A stretch of 64,000 nt of DNA, taken from assembly GCA_033675265.1 (NCBI GenBank), contig JAUJYZ010001082.1, positions 842,001 through 906,000 on the forward strand. Reading direction: 5' to 3'. The notes beneath the pieces were generated by a model, which worked only from the letters and a program-made list of their open reading frames with translations, was not told where the DNA came from and did not search any database. Below, one piece after another: positions 1 through 12,218 of the stretch (position 1 is the first letter of the stretch; every line of letters starts with the position of its first letter). This DNA comes from Actinostola sp. cb2023. Taxonomy: Eukaryota > Cnidaria > Anthozoa > Actiniaria > Actinostolidae. Both the position numbers and the translations under genes were made by a program.

Positions 1-491
1 CTACATCTACATCTACATCTACGTACATCTACATCTACATCTACATCTACATCTACATCTACATCTACATCTACATCTACATCTACATCTACATCTACAT
101 CTACATCTACATCTACATCTACATCTACATCTACGTACTGATCTACATCTACATCTACATACTACATCTACATCTACATCTACATCTACATCTACATCTA
201 CATCTACATCTACATCTACATCTACATCTACATCTACATCTACATCTACATCTACATCTACATCTACATCTACATCTACATCTACATCTACATCTACATC
301 TACATCTACATCTACATCTACATCTACATCTACATCTACATCTACATCTACATCTACATCTACATCTACATCTACATCTACATCTACATCTACATCTACA
401 TCTACATCTACATCTACATCTACATCTACGTACATCTACGTACATCTACATCTACATCTACATCTACATCTACATCTACATCTACATCTAC
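1..491. repeat. (CTACAT)n hexanucleotide microsatellite
   Basis: About 80 units with rare CGTA interruptions (near 24, 134 and 428). It opens three long meaningless frames such as (VD)n. It may extend beyond the window edge. From 492 to 1010 I see only a short (AAT)n run at 579-637. Confidence 0.95.
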
Positions 492-580
492 ATGGTTAAC
501 TTGCAAAATCCTGATAGAAATACGGCAGTATATTTTTAGTGCAAAAGGAAATTAAGCAAAAAATGAAACATTGTTGTCGC

Positions 581-633
<53 letters not shown>

Positions 634-1010
634 TAATAAAAATAATGAACTTTATTCATGTGTCAAACGTATATATTTAGCATATATAGCTAATTGCATA
701 ATCGTTGTCAGGTCGAAAATCATGAAAGCTATGACCAAAAGGAATTCTGGGAAATTAAAACTCTCAAATAACATCGTCAAATCATCGACCTTTTTATCCA
801 GACTTGTAGGATCTTAGTTAAATAGCTCATAACCTTCAAAAACGAGAAAATTGAATATATCTGCATGTAATGCGGGTCATGAACTGATTTCCCATCCATC
901 CTTGCGGTCTCAGCTTCTATGATTTATGATTTTCAATCCGATTATGCAATTAGCTATATACATGCTAATAATTGGGGACACACCATAACTCCTTGTTAAT
1001 GATGACGTAC

Positions 1011-1091
1011 CGTAGAGTAGCGGTTCTTCTTACTTTCCAGTAGTGATATCACTACATAGGCCGTGAATGTGGCAGTAGTTGACACACCACC
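1011..1091 (-). CDS. Copy 1 exon 26, last exon visible in the window
   Basis: Encodes GGVSTTATFTAYVVISLLES, then KKNRYST if the GTACGT donor at 1010 is used. An alternative donor at 1033 would end at LLE. The match is copy 2 exon 26. No exon 27 homologue is visible between 1 and 1010. Confidence 0.7.
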
Positions 1092-1180
1092 CTAATGTAT
1101 AAAGGCAGTATTATCAGTATAAAACATTTAACCCTCAATGAAGAGTGTTTGTTAGGAAGGACTCTCGAAGTAGAAGCTGG

Positions 1181-1423
1181 TATTAGCCATTTCGGAGTTG
1201 ATGTTCGAAAGGAATTGTGGGGCTGTTTTGAGGGACGCTATTGCTGTCTATTTACTGTAAAACACGAGGAAATGACTGGGAAACATAATTATTTTGTGCC
1301 AAACTCACTTACTTAAAACTTTGGTACATCACTATTCAAACTTGTCGCCGTATTGAAAATAAAGCGTCCCTCAAAACAGCCCCACAATGCCCTGCAAACA
1401 TCAACTCCGAAATGGCTAATTGG
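1181..1423. repeat. Palindromic MITE-like element (ATTAGCCATTTCGGAGTTGA ends)
   Basis: The left arm ATTAGCCATTTCGGAGTTGA...GTGGGGCTGTTTTGAGGGAC is repeated inverted at 1365-1421. Arms are about 57 bp and the loop about 125 bp. It is noncoding and of a size typical of MITEs. Confidence 0.7.
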
Positions 1424-1696
1424 ATCCGGCTTTATTCGGTGTTTCTTCTAGTTCGCTGGTCGCTACTACTAGTACTGACTTTACAAAGCTAAGACTGTCC
1501 GTATTTATAATGACTTTACAGTCTAGTTGTTTACCAGAATCTATATCAGTTTCGTGCATGTTTGTGATTATCATATTGTAAGCTGATTATAGATCATAAC
1601 AGTGAAACACGTAATTGATTCACGAAGCAATCTAGATATTTAGTACAGCTAGAGTTCAAGCTCATTAAGATACTATGCCAAAGTTATACTGTTAGA

Positions 1697-2440
1697 TAGA
1701 GTGCAATTTAGAAAAGCTTGAAAACTAACTAATTAGTACTAAATAGCACTAATGAAACAATAGAAAACAATAGAAATAGCACTATTTAGTACTATTTAAA
1801 GTTAGTACTAGAGTGCAATTTAGAAAAGCGTGAAAACTAACTAATTAGTACTAAATAGCACTAATGAAACAATGCCGGAAAACAATAGAAATAGCACTAT
1901 TTAGTACTATTTAAAGTTAGTACTAGAGTGCAATTTAGAAAAGCGTGAAAACTAACTAATTAGTACTAAATAGCACTAATGAAACAATAGAAAACAATAG
2001 AAATACCTCTATTTAGTACTATTTAAAATTAGTACTAGAGTGGTTTTCACTGATTAGAGTGGTTTTCATAAACCCGTGAAATACATGTTAGCGTAATACG
2101 CTTTATTACTCCGTAATTCCATTGTTTTCTATTGTGTTTATCAGACTGTTGCACTCTAATTAGTACACTTTGTTTCACTGAAAATATGATTCACTGTAAA
2201 ATTTTGGCTGGACAACACACAAAAGTTAATAATTCCGATACAGCTCAAATCACATCAAACTAGAGGTGCATCTAACCCATGAAACAAGTGTACTAATTAG
2301 AGGTGTAATAGTCAGATAAACACAATAGAAAACATAAGAATTAGAGTGAAGTAGTGCTAAATACGCTATAAAGTGTATTTCACGGGTTTATCCCGGAAAA
2401 CCACTCTATTTCACACTTTTCTAAATTGCACTCTAGCAAT
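1697..2440. repeat. Cluster of MITE units with AGAGTGCAATTTAGAAAAG termini
   Basis: Three near-identical units of about 120 bp run in tandem from 1698, followed by a related inverted segment ending AAATTGCACTCTA near 2438. The same family reappears at 19379-19530 and 20596-20745, so the termini are real element ends. Nested or rearranged copies make exact boundaries unclear. Confidence 0.65.
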
Positions 2441-2636
2441 AATTATAGGTTATCTAGTTGTGTCGTAATATTATTAGCATAAACGAGAATAAGAATATCT
2501 AGCATAGCCGTTTAGTGTTTCTAGTCGTATTGTGTAACTGCATGAAAACATTATGAAACAGGTGAACTTTAAATGATAAAAATGGGCTTAGTGTAAAGGC
2601 AGAAACTGTAATCCGATATAAATATATTCTAGTCCT

Positions 2637-4650
2637 AATAGCAGGGGACTGGGACCAAGTCCGTAAAACTAATTCAATAAGAAACTAGCAAAATTGGCAT
2701 CATTTTCTGAGAGAGCAGATCAAACTTAGCTAGTCTGGAAAGTTTGGTGAACTTCGGCTTAATATTGACGATGCTAGAGGGCATCAAAGATGTCTAGATC
2801 TATTTTCCCATACAAACCAGGAGCCCATAAGTAGGAGCGTCCATACGGTATTGGGTAGTGTCACAGCGTTTTCACAAGTGTGGTTATTTTTAGAACAGTT
2901 TTCCCGCGAATTTTGACCAATCAGAGAACGTTTCCGGTATTACGTTTTTTTATGAATTTTGATGAGATGGCAGGTAAAATAAAGATGGCATCCGATAGCG
3001 ACAAAGAGATTCTTCAAGTGAACTAAACTACGAATCGTCTAGTGATAGTGAGAGCAGTATTGAGTCATTCGGTACATCAGAATCAATTGAAAGTGATAGT
3101 GGTGACGATTGTGCTAGTTCTAGGCATCCAAAGCTAGTAGTGGTTCGAAGAACTCGAACACGAAGTGACCGACTGAGAAGCTGTTGTACAAAGTTGTAGC
3201 GTATGGATGCAAATTAGCCGAAGACTTTCAAAGACATATTTTCGTCTAAACGGCTATTTCGTCAGAAAGTGAATTCAATTTATTCTTGGATGTGGTTTAG
3301 TGGTATCTTGTAATTATCGTTGTGGCGGAGTTTGAAGACAAGGCTATTCAAAAACAAATTCGCTGAAACTGCATGATGAGAGACAAGACGACTAGTGAGT
3401 CACGAGTGCCGAATCAAATTACAAATAAGTTGGTGAAAGTAAGCGTGTTTGTTGTGTCTTTTCTGTTACCTAAAATGACTTAAAAATGGTTTGTGAATAT
3501 TTTTTTGCGAGTCTGATTTGAAATATATTAATAAAAACACGCTTCATTCAAGTTTAAAAGTTGAGCAAAAATGACTCAAAATGACTTTGTCTTTAAACAT
3601 TCAGTGACCTTCTTACTGCGGTACTCAGTATTATGCGAACTCAGACATTCAAACAGTCGGCTGAACTTCAAATTCAAAACTCTGCAGAACGAATTCAAAA
3701 CTAAATACATATTCTTCGAACAAATGATCCTTTAATAATTTAGCTCAAAATCATATTTGGTTTCCATTTGGTCGGTGGGTCTTCTGACTTTTATTGAGAA
3801 TCGCAGTAAGAGGTTTTTGACTGGTTGAAGTAAGCCGTGCTTTGAACCATCGGCATCAACATGACCATGTGCTCGCGAAGATCTATCGCTTTCAATGCAC
3901 CTTACTTGACTTTAACTTTGATTTTCTAACGTTTCAGAGGCACAACGCTCCATAATACGTTTGTATTTCTCCGTGAAGTTAACATGAACTGATATTTCTG
4001 ATCAGAAAACACGCGTTTACATTATCTATCCACGAAACTCTGCCACGAAACCGCCTGGTCATCACTTCAATTCAAATCCTGTAAGTTCACTTCGTTCGGG
4101 AAATGCAGTCTAGAATTTTAGGTCAAGGTTCAAAGTAGCGGCCTATGGAATCCCGGGAAGTTGTTGGTATGATAAAATTAGGAATCAGACACAAAGAAAA
4201 CTGGATAATTCTGACTTTTATTTGTACATTTATTCGGGTCTGTCCGCCATTTTATTTTTGTCGTGAAACCAGAAATGAAACCGTTATACCGGAAACGTCC
4301 TCTGATTGGTCAAATGACCTTCTTTCGCGGAAAAACTGTTCTAAAAATAACCACACTTGTGAAAACGCTGTGACATAGACCCAGTATAGAGCATGGACGC
4401 TCCTACTTATGGGCTCCTGTACAAACTCTGTAAATTTTTGCGTTGTCCAGCCAACCATACATTCACTGTAAAATTTTGGCTGGACAACACAACTTCAAAA
4501 GTTTATAATTCCGACAGAATTCGCTCAAATCACATCACACTTTGCACAGATGCTAATTTCAACATGCTGTTTCATGTCATAAACTTAATTTCGTAATTGC
4601 ATTAATTCTAATAAACTCGTTTCCAGTCCCCTGCTCGTTTAGGTAATGGC
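2637..4650. mobile_element. MITE (GAGCAGGGGACTGGGA ends) split by a second element
   Basis: Left part 2637-2817 and right part 4420-4650 together match the intact copies at 46951-47364 and 57170-57547. The outermost bases of the left terminus are missing. The split point is inside CCCATACAAACTCTGTA. Confidence 0.75.
2818..4419. mobile_element. 1.6-kb inverted-repeat DNA transposon remnant with 7-bp target duplication
   Basis: Ends CAGGAGCCCATAAGTAGG and its inverse, with terminal inverted repeats of about 130 bp. It is flanked by TACAAAC at 2811-2817 and 4420-4426. Related copies of the host MITE carry the empty site. Internal sequence near 2985-3230 has acidic Ser/Asp/Glu-rich codons (SSSDSESSIESFGTSES) but frames are broken, so it is a non-autonomous or dead copy. 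The superfamily is not assigned. Confidence 0.75.
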
Positions 4651-4765
4651 TATTTTGAGAATCAAACATAGTTTATATATGCTATCAGAAAAAACAGTGA
4701 TTTGGACTCTGATTTCTCGAGCATAACATGTTCATCACTCTAGCTAGCAATATGGAACTACTTAC

Positions 4766-4928
4766 CTTCAACCCTTTGTGAAATACTTGTCCATGCTTTG
4801 GAAAACAGCCAGTCCAGTATCTCTGTTGTTTAGATATGATCCACCTCGTAATGGAGCTGATTTCTTTCTCATCGACAAATATGAATTGTCGAGCTCGAGT
4901 GAAGGAGCGAAGAACAAATGCAGTCAGC
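4766..4928 (-). CDS. Copy 1 exon 25: thioester domain with His at the catalytic position
   Basis: 54 codons, WLTAFVLRSFTRARQFIFVD to HGQVFHKGLK. The His of VFHKGLKGG aligns with the acyl-transfer His of C3 and CD109, where copy 2 has Asn. Donor GTAAGT at 4765-4760. The 4.9-kb intron upstream holds the LINE. Confidence 0.85.
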
Positions 4929-4990
4929 CTGAGGAGAAAAAAACATACTGATGTTTCAGTAAAGTATGATTCCCTCACTCACCACCACCA

Positions 4991-4996
4991 CCAACT

Positions 4997-5028
<32 letters not shown>

Positions 5029-5030
5029 AA
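4991..5030. repeat. (CAA)n microsatellite
   Basis: About 12 CAA units within the copy-1 intron after exon 25 on the genomic map. It produces poly-Gln and poly-Leu frames with no gene meaning. Confidence 0.9.
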
Positions 5031-5151
5031 AAATAACAAAACTTTTAAGCGACAATGACGATGAATATTTTCAATGAATAGCAAAACATTTATTGAATTC
5101 GATTTTCGTACGAAATCCATATTTGTTAAGTGAAGTTTATAAAACGAGATA

Positions 5152-5317
5152 CCATACACCGAATCGAAATATGGCGACCAATTTGAATAGCCATTGTTCC
5201 TGACTGACCAACCTCTCATTCATGTGAAAACGCTTTTGTGTTTCAACGTGAACACGAGGTTGGTCAGTCAAAGAACAATGGTTATTCAAATTGGCCGCCA
5301 TATTTCGAATCGGTGTA
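5152..5317. repeat. Hairpin-forming inverted repeat
   Basis: The arm CACCGAATCGAAATATGGCG...AACAATGG...CTGACCAACCTC pairs with its inverted copy ending GAATCGGTGTA. Arms are about 70 bp with a short loop; MITE-like. Confidence 0.7.
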
Positions 5318-5850
5318 TAGGCGACTTCTAAAACTCCATCCCAATTTACCTTGATTTATAACAGTATTACACGAATTCTAAGCAAATAATACAAGAAAAT
5401 TACAAAACTTTCATGTAAAGGTACTTTGACATCACTGTCATGCGCAGGATACACCTCACTTCATCCCACACTGGAGAGCGCCGGGTTTTGTAATTCATAA
5501 GTAGGAAGCCGTAAGGATATTCGTAACTTGCTGTCGGTGCAATGCAAAGGTCAATGATACGAGTAAATGAGACCTTTGCTGTCTTTATCACTGACAAAGA
5601 ACTGATGAATAAAACATCAGTGTCTTTATAAGTCATAAAACACTGATGTTTTATTCATCAATGTTTTATCGGGCTATAAAGATCCATGCATGTGAGCGAT
5701 TGGACAACCCTGATTGGACCAATCAGTGCTCATGAATTATTAATGAGTTTTAGAAGAAGAATTTTAGTCCATAGTGTATTCTTAAGTTGGGCAAATTTTT
5801 ATGGCTTGGTATTTTCAAGGCGATGATCCCTATCCTACCCTATCCTTTGA

Positions 5851-5982
<132 letters not shown>

Positions 5983-6029
5983 AAGTCGTTGCGCTTCACT
6001 AGCAGCATGACGTGTGCAATTTGCTCCTG

Positions 6030-9000
6030 TTTTTAAACGTTTTTATTTCTATATTGTCGTTTACTAGTCTGATATTTTTGACTAAGAAGTTCTTACAAGG
6101 CTCTATTCCACCATCATGGAGAGAATATCATATTCTACTGGTCGCCTCTGGTCTATGATCTCATCTTTAGCGAAAGCCCCACGACTTAAAGCTGATATCT
6201 GGACCAACATAAAAGCCGCTGGAATTACACGCAGCCCTACTCGTCGAGGCTGTAGAGCTGGCGCTAATAAGATTAGGCCAATAAGATCTATATCGGGTTT
6301 TGGTAATAACTGCAACAATTCTGCTGGAAATCGAGTTTTAAATCAGTTCTATCGCTCTGTGTGTTCATTTTGGTATATGCAAATGAACCCCAACTCAGTG
6401 AAATGGAACAACTCCAGTGGAACCTCATCAAGGCTCATTGTTCAACTCTCACATACTGATGATGTGATTAAATCTCCTTTGACGAATGTATCTGACGTTA
6501 ATACTACAAATCATCGTTTGAACTGTCGTGAATCTAATGTTGGAAAAGCTTCCTTCTGTTTGCTGAATGCTAGATCTGTCCTAAATAAGACTTTAATTAT
6601 CAAGGACTTTATTGTCGACAATAACATTGATTTTATGGCATTGACTGAAACATGGCTCAGACCTAATGACATTGATGATCTTATAATCCGTGACCTCTGT
6701 CCTACTGGATATACTATGCATAATGTACCTCGCGAAACCAGAGGTGGTGGCGTTGCTCTTCTATATAAGAAATCCTTCAACATGAAAACACAGGAACTCA
6801 GTGATATATCATATAAATCGTTCGAATGTTCTGATATGGTACTGAATCATATGGGAACTAGTCTTAGACTTATAACTGTCTACCGTCCTCCTCCATCATC
6901 TTCCAACATTGTTACCATGGAATTGTTCTTTAATGAATTTACTAACTTCCTTGAACTATTGGCAACCACACCTTGTTCGTTACTCATCACTGGGGATTTT
7001 AACTTTCATGTCGATGACTGTAACGACTCTGCTGCCAAGAGATTTATTCAACTACTGCAATCATTCAATTTGGTTCAGCACGTAAATGTTACTACCCATA
7101 GATGCAGCCACACACTCGACCTTATTATAACTAGAGCTGATGATGGTATTGTTAGTGGCCTTTCAGTATCCGATCTGGTGATATCTGATCATTTCCCAGT
7201 TTTATGTAACTTATCCATTAGAAAACCGCCAAACACGAGGAAGGAAATTAATTACAGGAAAACCAGATCTGTTGATATGCAAGTACTTCGTCAAGACATC
7301 ATTAACTCCTCCTTGTTAACTCTGTATGATTCATCTTGTAATCTTAACGAACTTGTTGATCGTTACAACAAAGACTTGCTGTCTATTTTGGATGATCATG
7401 CACCTTTGAAGAAACGATCCATACTTATCCGCCCTAATGCACCTTGGTACTCAAATGACATCTCGATTCAAAAATCGAAGAGAAGAAAGCTTGAACGTCG
7501 ATGGCGTAAATCTAGATTGACCACTGACCACGACCTGTACGTCCAACAATGTAAGATCGTCAATGACATGCTAACTACATCAAAAATGGAGTACTACTCT
7601 AACTTAATCGAAGATAACCAACATGATCAGAAAGTACTATTCAGCACTGTTGGTAAACTACTGCATCGCAAAGCAGATCGTCTTCTACCAGGTCATACGA
7701 GTCTTGTTGAACTCAGTAATAGGTTTGCTGATTTCTTCACTACAAAGATAACGTGTATCAAGGAAAACTTAAATGTTAAATGCGTGAATGCCATAAATCC
7801 CTTTATGGACTCTCATCCTTGCCCAACAGAATTCAACAAGTTTGTTCCTATTACTGAACTCGACTTATCTAAACTGGTTGGCAACTCATCATCCAAGTCC
7901 TGTAGTCTTGATCCGCTACCTGCATCATTATTGAAGAACTGTTTTGACATCTTGCTACCTGTCATTACTAGAATCATCAACTTGAGCTTAAGTCAAGGTG
8001 TGGTCCCTTCCCAATTGAAAAGAGCTGCTGTCACACCCATAATCAAGAAGCCATCGTTGGACAGTGAAATCTTGCAAAACTATAGACCAATATCTAACTT
8101 AACATTCATATCAAAGTGTATTGAAAAGGCTGTTGCATCTCAACTTAATCGCTACATCATATCTAACAATCTGGATGAAAAGTTTCAATCAGCGTACAAG
8201 TGTTATCACAGTACAGAGACTGCTTTACTTAGGGTTCAAAACGATATACTTCGCTCTGTTGATGACAAAGGTTGTGTTCTACTGCTGATGCTCGACCTTT
8301 CAGCTGCGTTTGATACTGTCAATCACAACATTCTCCTAAACAGACTCCACAATCGCTATGGTATTGCAGATAAAGCCTTTTCCTGGTTCCATTCATATCT
8401 CAATGGTAGGCTACAGCATATTAACTTGGATGGATACACTTCCACTGATCATGTGGTAAGCTGTGGTGTCCCACAAGGGTCAGTACTTGGGCCGATCCTT
8501 TATTCATTGTATACATCCCCACTTGGTGACATCATGAGCTATCATCAGATGAGTTATCATTTTTACGCTGATGACACACAAGCCTATTTATCGTTCCAAC
8601 CAACCATACCTGGTCACATGGAAATGACGACAGAGAAACTCCAAGCATGTATGCACTCTATAAGTAATTGGATGTTGACTAATAAATTGAAACTAAATGA
8701 TGATAAGTCTAAGCTATTGGTCTTAAGGGCTAGCCATCGACCTCATCCTCAGCTTGACAATCTACTGGTTGGTGATGAATATGTCACACCGTCTCGCAGT
8801 GCTAGGAACATTGGCGTGGTTTTTGATGACACTATGTCCATGGAGAGTCAAATTATGGCCATCTGCAAGTCCTGCTTCTACCACATCAAATGTATATCTC
8901 GTATTAGACGATACCTTAGCTTTGAAGATACTAAAAAACTTATCCATGCATTTATTATATCTAGAATTGACCATTGCAATTCACTGTTATATGGTCTACC

Positions 9001-9618
9001 AAATAATCTTATTGACAGACTTCAGTACGTTCTTAACTCGGCTGCTAGGCTTATAACTATGACTAGAAAATTTGATCACATTACTCAATCATTAATAGAT
9101 CTACATTAGTTGCCTGTTAGGCAACGTATTGAATTTAAGATAGCTCTTATTACGTACAAAGCATTAAATAGTTTAGCACCATGTTATATAAGGAATCTCA
9201 TCTCGCCATATGTGCCTACTCGTTCACTCCGTTCTTCCTCAAAGAATTTACTACAAGTAATTAATTACAATCTTAAACGTTATGGTTATAGAGCCTTCTC
9301 GGTCTGTGCTCCATTAATATGGAATTCACTTCCGATTAATGTAAGACATAGTCCATCTCTTGAGGTGTTCAAGAAAGAACTTAAAACTCATTTATTTAGG
9401 TTAGCTTATTAATATTGCACATATAATATATTATATTATTTCTTAGGATTTTTTTTAATTGCATTACAATACATTGTATTTAGGCCTAATTTAATGTTTT
9501 AATAGTTCTAAATTATATATATTATTATTTTTATTATTATATTATATATTTATACTGTAAATTATATAAACAGCGCTTTGAGCACAAGAAAAAGCGCTAT
9601 ATAAATAATAAAGTTATT
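6030..9618 (+). mobile_element. CR1/L2-like non-LTR retrotransposon (LINE), nearly complete
   Basis: A 997-codon frame (6116-9109) carries an EEP endonuclease from about residue 147: NARSVLNK, ETWL, RGGGVAL, GDFN at about 292 and SDHFP. A reverse transcriptase follows: LDLSAAFDTVNH near 731, GVPQGSVLGPILYSLYTSPL, then YADDTQ near 817. A TAG at 9107-9109 interrupts the usual LHWLP motif (LH*LP, a TGG to TAG change). The same frame then resumes to 9412 with a typical C-terminus (WNSLPINVRHSPSLEVFKKE). The 3' UTR ends AAAGCGCTATATAAATAATAAAG followed by TTATTATT instead of poly-A, as in CR1/L2 elements. The element lies on the opposite strand within the copy-1 intron between exons 24 and 25. The 5' boundary is uncertain. 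Confidence 0.88.
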
Positions 9619-9634
9619 ATTATTATTATTATTT

Positions 9635-9704
<70 letters not shown>

Positions 9705-9705
9705 G
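9618..9705. repeat. (TTA)n/(AAT)n at the LINE 3' end
   Basis: TTATTATT directly follows the LINE tail and then reverses to AATAATAAT. The first part is probably the LINE terminal repeat. Sequence from 9706 to 9790 (TTTATTTAAGCAGGGAGCAC) resembles the SINE body at 48760-48830. Confidence 0.8.
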
Positions 9706-9841
9706 CTTTATTTAAGCAGGGAGCACCTTCAGTAAACTGTTCTCCCAGGTGTCCCTGACATCAATAAATATACAATACACATACAATGTACCCCGAAGAA
9801 CTCCGCCCCTTTGGAAGGTATAATTCTCTGCCGTGACTCAC

Positions 9842-10754
9842 CATAAACTACCTTCTGCATCCGAGTCTCCATTAGCACTATACGAGCCATCTTTGCGCTT
9901 GTATGTCAGTTCTCTTTCATATCCTGAAATTAAAACGTTTGTTAGATATTTCTTGAATAAGTTCGCTACTAAAGATATTAAATTACGGTACCTGTTCTCA
10001 GAAAGCCCACAGCCTTTGTATATATCTCATCTGTAGTCTGATTAGTACTGTTCAAATACTGCATGACAAATATGTTAGCTGCAAAATTAACCATGTTCTG
10101 TTCTCCACAGCCAACTGGAAGATCCAATAATCCTTCAAGACCGGCTAAGCTAGGACCCATTACATCACCTGAAAATAGAGTTAGATTTGAAAACATGCAC
10201 TGTAGACACTGCGGTACCGGGCGTCGTTATTAAACCTCCACGAGCTTCACTCGTATTTTATGACAAAGTCATACTATCTGTATCGTACATGTACATACAA
10301 TCGGGAAGGTATATACTGACAGGTATATAGTAAGTAAGTAAGTGAGTGAGTGAGTGAGTGAGTGAGTGAGTGTGTTTAGTGAGTAAGTAATGTATTAGGT
10401 ATATATTCAGTACGATGTTTTTATATGGTTGCTTTAAGTTTCACACGAACCGTACGTACGTATGTATACATTTTTTTACTGCGATGTTGGTACGTGCTGT
10501 GATTGGTTGCATATAGATACATTTCTTCGATTCCGTACTGTAATTCCATACCATAGGTTTTCCCACTCGTACGAAAACGACTCTATTCGAAGAAACAGTG
10601 AAATAATGATACCCACGTAATGACATTCTAATTAATTTGACTCTATTCATGTTATCATTGTTGATGAACTCACCTATGGCAGAGACGGTTGCGTGAACAG
10701 AATCAGGGACAACATCTTTTGGAAGTTTCAGGTTTATTTCATCGTTGAATGTCC
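9842..10754 (-). CDS. Copy 1 exons 22-24: thioester site
   Basis: Exon 22 (10754-10674) encodes [20 protein letters not shown]. Exon 23 (10168-9992) has [20 protein letters not shown]. Exon 24 (9923-9842) encodes [19 protein letters not shown]. Motifs, lengths and phases are preserved although the preceding exons are decayed. Confidence 0.83.
10319..10386. repeat. (AAGT)n/(GAGT)n microsatellite
   Basis: GTAAGTAAGTAAGTGAGTGAG run in the copy-1 intron between exons 23 and 22. 10450-10590 is a degenerate copy of the GGTACGG/CGATTCCGTAC MITE family described at 43150. Confidence 0.8.
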
Positions 10755-10857
10755 CTTATTCAATTAGCAAACAGTAAAACTAAAAGTTAGTCATTTTGAT
10801 GTGAAATCTGTGTGCGATTGTGTTAATTGACACTAATTAATAACACTGTCTTTTAAA

Positions 10858-10859
10858 TG

Positions 10860-10929
<70 letters not shown>

Positions 10930-10960
10930 TCAATCAATAATAATAATAATAATAATAATA

Positions 10961-11004
<44 letters not shown>

Positions 11005-11062
11005 CAATGCTTTCTCAATAAATCTATAAAATGATAATATAAATGATCAAAATAAGAAGAAA

Positions 11063-11092
<30 letters not shown>
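10858..11092. repeat. Interrupted (AAT)n microsatellites with local duplication
   Basis: Three (AAT)n blocks. The unit ATCTATAAAATGATAATATAAATGATCAAA occurs at about 11022-11050 and again near 11200. This stretch lies where copy-1 exons 20-21 would be expected; none is visible up to 11500. Confidence 0.85.
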
Positions 11093-11093
<1 letters not shown>

Positions 11094-11499
11094 TTCGCGC
11101 AGTCTTTTAATGAATAATAATACAGCAATAATGTAGAAAATAATGTAATAATTTGGACATATATCATAATACAAATCTCATGCTTTCTCAACATTGAATC
11201 TATAAAATGATAATATAAATGATCAAACCTCAAAGAGAGAAAATATATTTTGGTATTCAGATTGTTCACACAGATTTGTTTTTACAAGGAGTACATTTCT
11301 ACAATGGTTTGATCGAATCGTACCCTGGTTCACAGGGGTCTTACTCACAGGAAACGAAAGTCATTTACGGGACGCTTTGATGGAAGAGTGGAGCGTACGG
11401 TTTGTCTGAAATACATGACATGGATATCTCGTGAATTATCGACATTTTATCTGCCGTCGTTAATTAGTTTCTCATCAACTAAAAGCAGCAGAGCTTCTT

Positions 11500-12130
11500 C
11501 AGATCATGTTTGAAGACCGTCGCGACAACGCTGACTTGTTCCCACGAATCACAGTATGGAAAGTGAAGGAAATGAAAACAGGGAGAGTTACGGATCGCCA
11601 CGCCCATGCAGTACTGGACGAATGGCAAATGCAGTGGTATATTCTTGTCTGGTACAATTGCTTCAAATAAAACACTCGAATGTCTGTGTTTCCAGATGAC
11701 ATCTGAATCGCTCATTATCGAGCGTTGCCGTGTTATCGGAGCTATTAGTTTCTGATAGAAATATCAACTACCTGAGCATAGCCATGTTTGTGACTTTCAA
11801 ACCCTCTGAGGTACAGTGATGGAGGGAGAATTCTAAGGTGTTCTTCAGAGCCGGTTGTCTAGGTTTATCTGGGGGTCTTTGGCATCTACGGGACGCTTTT
11901 GCAGAGTGGACATTGTCTGGTAGTTCAGGACTATTCTGTTTGATTTGTACTTGTACCACAGCTGGAACAGGTATATGGTTTTCGTTGTCGAGCCATTGAC
12001 AGTCAAACAACAGATAGCTTTGTACGAAAATAAACAACGTCTTCGTTCAATATTTGTACTTACTTGGAACATATACTGGAGAAATTATCGAATCAATATC
12101 GAAATCTGACAAATATATAAGTCCAGCATC
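11500..12130 (-). pseudogene. Copy 1 exons 18-19, degenerate bait/FPETW and MG7 region
   Basis: DAGLIYLSDFDID at 12130 downward is a clear exon-18 start, with a possible donor at 12064. Beyond it a divergent open stretch to 11774 ends in the same phase (ATGCTCAG|GTAG) but lacks FPETW. Exon 19 sequence at 11500-11700 is very close to copy 2 at the DNA level (GTCAGCGTTGTCGCGACGG). It lacks single bases at several points, for example CCCC to CCC and GGCC to GGC, so no frame survives. Confidence 0.65.
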
Positions 12131-12218
12131 CTATAAATAAAGAAAAACAAATCATCATTATCACTTTGCTGATTGCAAGGTTTGCATGAAAACGTTTATA
12201 CTGCAAATCTGCCAACTA

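Noticed and set aside
1..491. Telomeric repeat
   Set aside because: The CTACAT hexamer is not TTAGGG-like and the sequence continues into ordinary gene introns.
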